This document shows positions 43,923 to 48,835 of a DNA stretch of 48,835 nucleotides, piece after piece. The number at the start of each line of letters is the position of its first letter. Positions within the stretch are counted from its first letter, which is position 1. Position numbers and translations under genes: made by a program. The notes under the pieces were generated by a model, which saw only the letters and a program-made list of their open reading frames with translations, was not told the origin of the DNA and did no database searches. Source of the DNA: Aeromonas lusitana (GTDB taxonomy: Bacteria; Pseudomonadota; Gammaproteobacteria; Enterobacterales; Aeromonadaceae); assembly GCF_002812985.1 (NCBI RefSeq), contig NZ_PGCP01000004.1, positions 290,977 through 339,811 on the forward strand, in the 5' to 3' direction.

Positions 43923-44087
43923 AACCGTTTTATACGGGCCTGTATGCAAACAGGACAAACTGTCATTGATTTATAACCAGACAAATATCGATTAAAAACA
44001 ATACGATGAAACATTTCTGCGACATTGGATGGCAAACGTTATCCTCTAAGGCGCACAAGGCTTTGCGAGATCTCGCACAAGAGGACG

Positions 44088-45338
44088 CTACAGCCAGGGA
44101 CGCAGCGGCAACCAGTCGCTCACCCTGGCCAGCAGGCGGCGCAGCGCCGACGCCTGTGGCTGCGGGTGCGCGGATGCCTGCAGCCATGGGGTCAGCCAGG
44201 ATTGCAGCTCGGCGCAGAGCGGCCCGCAGTTCAGATGCAGCATCAGCTCGGTATTGAGCATCAGGGAGCGGGGATCCAGGTTGAAGCTGCCGAGCAGGGC
44301 CTCCTCTTCACCCATCAGGATCAGCTTGGCGTGCAGGCTCAGCGCCTCACTCTCCAGCTCATACAGATCGATGCCCTGGCACACCAGCCAGGGGCGGTGG
44401 CGGCGATAGGCGCCGTATACCAGGGGCACATCCGTGCTGGCCAATGAGTTGGTCAGGATCCTTATCGCCACCCCGGCCAGCCGCTGGCCCTTGAGGCGGC
44501 GACGCAGCCCGCGGGTCAGCACAAGGTAAGGGCTCACCAACGTCAGGGCCCCCAGATTGCCCGCCAGCCTGCGACCAAGCTCGGACGCCATGGTCGGCCG
44601 GAAGACCAGTCCCTTGCCCGGCCTGTCGAAACAGAACTCACCCAGACCCGCATGCCAGCGCAGAGGGACCGGCTCGTCGTCAAACAGGCTGGCGGGCAGA
44701 TCGTAGAGGGCGGCCACCGCCGGCTCGGCCAGGGTGAGCAGGAAGCCGTTTACGCTGGCGACCTCGGCGGGTAGCAGCTTTCGGCGCAGCAGATGCCGGA
44801 TGGGGTGGCTCCAGCGGCTGCGCCAGTAGAGATCGAAACCCTGCTCTGCCTGCTGGCAGAGCAGGCCCCGGCAGACCAGATCCAGGTCGACGAAATGCGG
44901 TGGCTCCCCCAGCCCGAAGTAGCGATCCCCAATGTTGCGACCCCCTATCACCCCCTGGCCGCCATCCACCAGCAACAGCTTGTTGTGCATGCGGTGGTTG
45001 ATGCGCCGAAAGCTGAGCAGGCCTTCGAGCAACAGGGTCAGCGGTCGCCAGCCTCTGAGCCAGAACGGGTTGAACAGGCGCACCTCTATGCCGGGCTGAT
45101 GCGCCACCATCTCCAGGAAGCGGTTGTCACCGGCATAGAGATCGTCGATCAAGAGCTGCACCCGCACTCCACGCCTGGCCGCATGCAGCAGTTCGGCCAA
45201 CAGCAGCTTGCCGCTGCCGTCCTCCTCCCAGCTGTAGTACTGGGCCTGGATCCGGCTGCGGGCACCGCGGATCAACTGGCAACGCAGCTTCAGGGCGGCG
45301 TAAGGATCGTCCAGCAAGGCAAATTCGGCGGGGATCAA
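44088..45338 (-). CDS. Phospholipase D/cardiolipin synthase-like protein
   Basis: 416-residue phospholipase D superfamily protein resembling ClsC. The first HKD motif HNKLLLVD is complete. The second reads HAKLILMG...LLGSFNLDPRS, with Gly in the place of the usual Asp. It probably joins phospholipid head groups at the inner membrane; cardiolipin synthesis is inferred. The start is likely a TTG (LIPAEFALLDDP) with GGGAG 7 bp upstream, giving a shorter N-terminus than E. coli ClsC (about 470). Confidence 0.85.
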   Translation of the reverse strand: MIPAEFALLDDPYAALKLRCQLIRGARSRIQAQYYSWEEDGSGKLLLAELLHAARRGVRVQLLIDDLYAGDNRFLEMVAHQPGIEVRLFNPFWLRGWRPLTLLLEGLLSFRRINHRMHNKLLLVDGGQGVIGGRNIGDRYFGLGEPPHFVDLDLVCRGLLCQQAEQGFDLYWRSRWSHPIRHLLRRKLLPAEVASVNGFLLTLAEPAVAALYDLPASLFDDEPVPLRWHAGLGEFCFDRPGKGLVFRPTMASELGRRLAGNLGALTLVSPYLVLTRGLRRRLKGQRLAGVAIRILTNSLASTDVPLVYGAYRRHRPWLVCQGIDLYELESEALSLHAKLILMGEEEALLGSFNLDPRSLMLNTELMLHLNCGPLCAELQSWLTPWLQASAHPQPQASALRRLLARVSDWLPLRPWL

Positions 45339-45413
45339 GCTTCATCTCCCTGTCATTGGGCCATGGCATAACCCGGACAAGCGCCCCGATCGCCACGCAC
45401 CAAGGAGTCGACC

Positions 45414-45572
45414 ATGGAACTGTGTGACCACCCCTCTTCGCGCCATCAACCGCACGCCAGCCAGCCGGAGCCCGCCGCCGGACCACTGGCCCCCTGGTAT
45501 CTGCAACACAGGGATCTGGGCTGGGAAGCCCTTGGCGGAGCCCATCAAGAGCACCGCCCCGCTTGGGGATAA
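45414..45572 (+). CDS. Small 52-residue hypothetical protein
   Basis: ORF starting MELCDHPSSRHQPHASQP, with an ideal AAGGAG 6 bp before the ATG. It fills the gap between the minus-strand PLD and MltF-like genes and ends 4 bp before the stop of the latter, convergently. The sequence is rich in His, Pro, Ala and Trp (APWYLQHRDLGWEAL), with no membrane segment or signal peptide and one Cys. I recognise no family. The strong ribosome binding site is the main support. Confidence 0.5.
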   Translation: MELCDHPSSRHQPHASQPEPAAGPLAPWYLQHRDLGWEALGGAHQEHRPAWG

Positions 45573-45576
45573 GCGC

Positions 45577-47049
45577 TCAGGGTTGCACCGCCTCTTTGGC
45601 TTCTGAGATGGCCTCGGACTTGCCCTCCAGCTGGGGCAGGCTGAAGCGATAGGCCACGTAGTACTTGTAGATGGTGCCGACGTAGTTGATGGGCCCCTGG
45701 CCCACCTCGTTGGCCACCAGCTGCTCCACGTTGCCGAACCAGACGTTCGGATCCAGCCCCCTGTCCTTGGCCTTGGCCTGCAGCGCCTGCACCCGGTTGG
45801 GCCCAGCGTTGTAGGCCGCCAGCGCGAACAGGTGGCGGTTGATATTGTCCATCTCTGGGTCGTTGAAATAGGTATCCAGGATGTGGCGCATGTAGCGGCA
45901 GGCCGCCTCCACATTGCCCTCCAGACTGGTGAGCCTGGCCCCGCGGATCCCCACGGCGCCACCGGTGCTCGGCAGCAGCTGCATGATGCCGACCGCCCCC
46001 TTGTTGGATCGGACGTTGGGATTAAGGCCGGACTCCTTGTAGCCGAGCGCCGCCAGCATCAGCCAGTCCAGCTGGTACTTGCTGGCCTGGGTCTCGATCA
46101 CCTTGCGGATGGTCGACAGCCGCCCCAGGGGATCCGGCGCCAATATGTTGCTCATCTGCTCGCTCTGGGCCAGCAGGCGGCGCAGCGTCATGTCGCTGTA
46201 GAGGGTGCGTTTGCTCGCCTCCGAGATGTAGGCGTTCACCGCCTTGAGCAACTCGGGATCGTTCTTGCGCAGGGCCCAGGCGCTGCGGCCCTTGTCCCGC
46301 AGCGGGATCAGCTTGTGGGCCTTGAGGCCTCCAATCATGTCGAGCCAGATCCGCCCCTTGAAACTGTCGGTCACGGTGAGCGGTATGATGCCGGCCGCCA
46401 CCATCTCCATCAGATCCCCGTCCTGCAGATATTCAGGCACCTTCTCGATATAGACGGGGGGCAACCCCAGCTCTCGAAACAGCCAGTTCAGCTGATTGAG
46501 GCTCTCATAGTAGCTGGAGCTGGCCCGCACCCAGACCCGTCGCCCGGAGAGCTGAGTGATGCGGTTGAACCCGGGCAGATCCCGTTGGCTCACCACCCAC
46601 TCCTCGATGGGGGCTATGAGGGGTTGGGAGAAGGCGACCTGCTCGCGCCGGGTCGGGGTCACCGTCATGTTGGCCGCCACCAGATCGCCGCGCCCCTCTG
46701 TGAGGTAGTCCAGCAGCTTGTCCTGGCGCACCGGGATATAGATGATCTTGAGTTTGAGTTTCTCTTTAGGGAGGTAGGTCTTGTTCAGCCAGCGCTCGAA
46801 GCCCTGCAGCTGATTGACCAGGATGCCGTATTGGGCGCCCTTGTCGAAGAAGAAAAAACCCCGCTCATAGACCACCAGGGCCCTGAGCTCTTTCTTCTGC
46901 AGAATATGCTCGAGATCCCCGGCCTGGGGCAGGAGTTTGGGTTTGACGTCAGGGACGCGCGAGGGGGTGGCGCCAGACTGGGGATGGAGATCCGCCGCCA
47001 GCAGAGGGAGACACCAGAGGGCCAGCAGGCCCCACATCCATAGCCGCAT
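45577..47049 (-). CDS. MltF-like lytic transglycosylase with substrate-binding domain
   Basis: 490-residue exported protein when started at MRLWMWGLLALWCLPLLAA, with AAGGAG 5 bp upstream. After the signal peptide comes a periplasmic solute-binding (SBP family 3) domain (about 50-270; LVAANMTVTPTRREQVAFSQ), then a lytic transglycosylase SLT domain (about 300-440). The catalytic Glu is in AALGYKESGLNPNV, with GAVGIMQLLP and FALAAYNAGPNRV following. It cleaves peptidoglycan strands. Sequence is distant from E. coli MltF, so no symbol is given. Confidence 0.9.
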   Translation of the reverse strand: MRLWMWGLLALWCLPLLAADLHPQSGATPSRVPDVKPKLLPQAGDLEHILQKKELRALVVYERGFFFFDKGAQYGILVNQLQGFERWLNKTYLPKEKLKLKIIYIPVRQDKLLDYLTEGRGDLVAANMTVTPTRREQVAFSQPLIAPIEEWVVSQRDLPGFNRITQLSGRRVWVRASSSYYESLNQLNWLFRELGLPPVYIEKVPEYLQDGDLMEMVAAGIIPLTVTDSFKGRIWLDMIGGLKAHKLIPLRDKGRSAWALRKNDPELLKAVNAYISEASKRTLYSDMTLRRLLAQSEQMSNILAPDPLGRLSTIRKVIETQASKYQLDWLMLAALGYKESGLNPNVRSNKGAVGIMQLLPSTGGAVGIRGARLTSLEGNVEAACRYMRHILDTYFNDPEMDNINRHLFALAAYNAGPNRVQALQAKAKDRGLDPNVWFGNVEQLVANEVGQGPINYVGTIYKYYVAYRFSLPQLEGKSEAISEAKEAVQP

Positions 47050-47171
47050 CTTCTCTCCTTCCGATGACAGACTCCCGTCGGCTGGGTCGCCGGTGGGATA
47101 ACTCACTATAGAACGGAGAACGGGACTGGAGGGTCAAGACGGCAGGCGAACCTGCCGTCGGATCACAGGGC

Positions 47172-47468
47172 TCAGATTGAGCGGGCACGCATCTCGAAGA
47201 TCAGCTTCTCGGCGGTGCAGGTAAATTGCAGGCGGGCCTTGAGGATCACCCCGTCGGCGCCCTGGCTCAGTTCGCTGCTGCACTCGGCTTCGGCGGTGAC
47301 CTGCTTGGCCAGTGCCTCGTAGGCGGCCAGCTTGGCGCGGGCGTCGGCTTCTGCCGCGGCCTCGATCACCAACTCCATCACATCGTCACCCTCACCTATG
47401 ATGGTGCCGATCTCGGCCATGCTGCCGCAGCTGTCACAGGTATCCTGCACTTGATCTTTTACAGACAT
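47172..47468 (-). CDS. DUF406 family protein (YfcZ/YiiS-like)
   Basis: 98-residue cytoplasmic protein starting MSVKDQVQDTCDSCGSMAEIG, with AGGAG 7 bp upstream; a second ATG immediately before (47471) is possible. The CDSCG motif and the acidic VMELVIEAAAEADARAKLAAYEA segment are typical of the YfcZ/YiiS family. Function unknown. It follows the TatA-like gene by about 11 bp and is probably co-transcribed with it. Confidence 0.88.
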   Translation of the reverse strand: MSVKDQVQDTCDSCGSMAEIGTIIGEGDDVMELVIEAAAEADARAKLAAYEALAKQVTAEAECSSELSQGADGVILKARLQFTCTAEKLIFEMRARSI

Positions 47469-47482
47469 CATTCAACTCCTAC

Positions 47483-47644
47483 TTATTTCGGCTGAGTGTC
47501 ATCGTCACGCAAGGCCTTGCGAAAGTCCTTGATGGCGGTGCCCAGATCCTCCCCGGCGCCGGCCAGGCGTTTGCTGCCAAACACCAGAACCACGACCACG
47601 AGCAGGATCAATAAATGCCAGATATGAATTCCACCGAGTCCCAT
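47483..47644 (-). CDS. tatA: TatA/TatE family twin-arginine translocase subunit
   Basis: 53-residue protein starting MGLGGIHIWHLLILLVVVVL, then FGSKRLAGAGEDLGTAIKDF and a short charged tail. This is the TatA/E pattern: one transmembrane segment, a Phe-Gly hinge and an amphipathic helix. AGGAG lies 7 bp before ATG. It is shorter than E. coli TatE (67) and has no tatB or tatC beside it, so it is probably an extra TatE-like copy rather than the main tatABC subunit. Confidence 0.9.
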   Translation of the reverse strand: MGLGGIHIWHLLILLVVVVLVFGSKRLAGAGEDLGTAIKDFRKALRDDDTQPK

Positions 47645-47745
47645 GGGGATACTCCTGACTGATAGATACCGATTGTTTGTATCAAAAGAAAGCGTAGAGA
47701 TTGTTGGGCGAAATCAAGGCAGGTGCAAGTTTGCGAATCAATCAG

Positions 47746-47776
47746 CAAAAAAATACGGCGACCATGGCCGCCGTAC
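47746..47776 (-). terminator. Intrinsic terminator upstream of tatA
   Basis: Minus-strand stem TACGGCG/CGCCGTA (loop about 8 nt) followed by TTTTTTT. No protein gene on this strand lies directly upstream of it. Confidence 0.8.
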
Positions 47777-47856
47777 GAGTCAGTGCTACTTGTCCCCTCA
47801 ACCGCTACATCCTGTACCAGCCGCCATGAAGGCGAGAGACGATTCGAGCATAGGGT
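47746..47856 (-). ncRNA. Candidate small RNA upstream of tatA
   Basis: Minus-strand promoter-like TTGAAT (47885-47890) and CATAAC (47863-47868), 16 bp apart, precede about 110 nt that end in a strong intrinsic terminator. The terminator stem is TACGGCG/CGCCGTA, followed by seven U residues. The terminator precedes tatA, so the transcript cannot be a tatA mRNA. Two GGA motifs (AGGAUG, GGGGACA) are present but too few for a Csr-binding RNA. Unrelated in sequence to RNA A and B. Confidence 0.42.
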
Positions 47857-47915
47857 CGCCAAGTTATGAAAACAAATGGTATAAATTCAACTAAGAATTG
47901 AAGAGGATTCATATC

Positions 47916-48835
47916 ATGTTGCTGGAACAGCTCGGACGAATAGACCTTAATCTGTTGATTATCCTGCAAGTATTGCTGGAAGAGCGCAATGGCAGCCGGG
48001 CCGCTCGCCGTCTGCACCTGAGTCAGTCCGCCGTCAGCAAGGCCCTGGGTCGGCTGCGGGATACCTTCGACGATCCCCTGTTCGTGCGCTCCGCCTACGG
48101 GCTGGATCCCACCCCCCGCGCCCTGGATCTGCAGCAACAGTTGCAGCCCATACTGCTCTCCCTGGACAACCTGATCCAACCGCCGGCCTTCGATCCGGCC
48201 AGCACGGAGCGGGAGTTCGTCATCGCCAGCATGGACAGCGCCTTCACCCTGTTCGCCCCCCTCTATCTGAGCGAGCTCAAGCGCCAGGCACCGGGGATCC
48301 GGCTGCGTTACGAGGAGTGGACCGAGCACAGCCTGACCGAGATGAGTCAGGGCCAGGTGGATATCGCCTTCACGGTGCGGGAGAACTGCATCACCTCGGA
48401 CTTTCGCCTCGATACCCTGCCCAACGCCATCTGCCAGCGGCTGCTCGCCATCGACGATCTCACCTGCCTGGTGCAGCAGGATCACCCGGCGCTACAGGAA
48501 ACCGACTGGGATCTCGCCCGCTACCTGGCCTATCCCCATGTGCAGACCTATTGCGAGGGACGGGATCGCTGGATGCTGGATCACAAGCTGGCGGAGCAGG
48601 ATCTCTATCGCCGGATCGAGGCGACCGTGCCCTCGTTCGAGGCGGCGCTGCGAATGGGGATGCACTCGGACATGATAGTGACCCTCTCCCGCCTCTACGC
48701 CCGCCACGCGACCCAGGTCTATCCGCTGGTGCCCCTGCCCCTGCCGGTGGCGCTGGACAGCATCTCTCACCTGCTGATCTGGCATCAGCGTCACGAGGAG
48801 GATCCGGGCCACCGCTGGCTGCGGGAGACCCTGCT
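47916..48835 (+). CDS. LysR family transcriptional regulator, C-terminus cut by window edge
   Basis: 306 codons visible, nearly a full LysR protein (about 300-315). The N-terminal winged helix-turn-helix is SRAARRLHLSQSAVSKALGR (about 27-46), followed by the family's DPLFVRSAYGLDPTPRA. The C-terminal effector domain (about 90-306) has the periplasmic-binding fold. AGAGGA lies 9 bp before the ATG. The target cannot be named; it resembles the NodD/SyrM-like branch by its FVRSAYGLDPTP motif. Divergent from tatA. Confidence 0.92.
   Translation, partial: MLLEQLGRIDLNLLIILQVLLEERNGSRAARRLHLSQSAVSKALGRLRDTFDDPLFVRSAYGLDPTPRALDLQQQLQPILLSLDNLIQPPAFDPASTEREFVIASMDSAFTLFAPLYLSELKRQAPGIRLRYEEWTEHSLTEMSQGQVDIAFTVRENCITSDFRLDTLPNAICQRLLAIDDLTCLVQQDHPALQETDWDLARYLAYPHVQTYCEGRDRWMLDHKLAEQDLYRRIEATVPSFEAALRMGMHSDMIVTLSRLYARHATQVYPLVPLPLPVALDSISHLLIWHQRHEEDPGHRWLRETL

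Larger units (their letters stand above)
43625..44087. other. 463-bp intergenic region between desaturase and PLD genes
   Basis: Holds the desaturase terminator, a candidate minus-strand small RNA with its own promoter and terminator (43693-43922), and the 3' flank of the PLD gene. A minus-strand hairpin CCGT/ACGG followed by a long T-rich run (43910-43937) could also end the PLD transcript. No convincing protein gene. Confidence 0.6.
47645..47915. other. 271-bp intergenic region between tatA and the LysR gene
   Basis: Should hold the promoters of the divergent tatA and LysR genes. It contains a strong minus-strand terminator (47746-47776) preceded by a possible promoter, interpreted as a candidate small RNA. 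No protein gene seen. Confidence 0.55.

Noticed and set aside
44006..44257. Plus-strand ORF MKHFCDIGWQ at the 3' end of the PLD gene
   Set aside because: No ribosome binding site and most of it is antisense to the PLD gene; composition changes to low-complexity Ala/Arg.

Overview
This window looks like about 49 kb of an Aeromonas-type gammaproteobacterial chromosome. The GC content is high, and the whole layout (rng-maf-mreDCB next to a complete MSHA type IV pilus cluster headed by a csrD/mshH gene, then ftsYEX-rpoH, and a fabR-linked desaturase) is typical of Aeromonas and its relatives. The assignment to Aeromonas is inference from gene content and order; no rRNA or other marker is present. 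There is no prophage, insertion sequence, CRISPR array, tRNA or rRNA.

Layout. (1) 1-4342, minus strand: mreB-mreC-mreD-maf-rng (RNase G, cut by the left edge), for cell shape and housekeeping. (2) 4559-21785, minus strand: the MSHA pilus locus. The biogenesis genes mshI, a pilN-like gene, mshJ, K, L, M, N, E, G and F come first, followed by the pilin genes mshB, A, C, D, O, P and Q. (3) 21855-26801: a plus-strand PLP enzyme, the minus-strand mshH/csrD regulator, and a plus-strand CSS-motif EAL phosphodiesterase. (4) 26990-28081: a cation/proton antiporter. (5) 28162-34477: histidine utilisation, hutI-G-U-H plus the repressor hutC, with a readable CRP/HutC promoter. (6) 34489-38230: carbonic anhydrase, rpoH, ftsX and ftsE. 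(7) 38301-41309: ftsY (minus), then rsmD and a DUF1145 gene (plus). (8) 41353-43624: yijD-fabR diverging from a fatty acid desaturase, with a FabR-like operator. (9) 44088-47644: a phospholipase D/cardiolipin synthase-like gene, a small plus-strand ORF, an MltF-like lytic transglycosylase, a DUF406 gene and an orphan TatA/E. (10) 47916-end: a LysR regulator cut by the right edge.

How the genes connect. The pilus ATPase MshE carries two N-terminal MshEN motifs, which bind c-di-GMP in characterised homologues. An apparently intact c-di-GMP phosphodiesterase and a catalytically degenerate GGDEF/EAL protein (CsrD/MshH) lie beside the locus, so pilus activity may be controlled by c-di-GMP and the Csr system. 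A hairpin terminator just after mshA would favour the major pilin over the minor pilins.

The least explained parts are four intergenic stretches that look like small RNA genes. Two of them (36301-36440 and 43693-43922) share a 12-bp 5' motif and a 3' motif just before an intrinsic terminator, and may be members of one undescribed RNA family. Other oddities are a degenerate copy of the mshM start just upstream of mshM, a second copy of the rsmD 3' end, a 52-residue ORF with a strong ribosome binding site at 45414, an Asn-rich tract in the MshL secretin and about 16 copies of an 11-residue repeat in FtsY.
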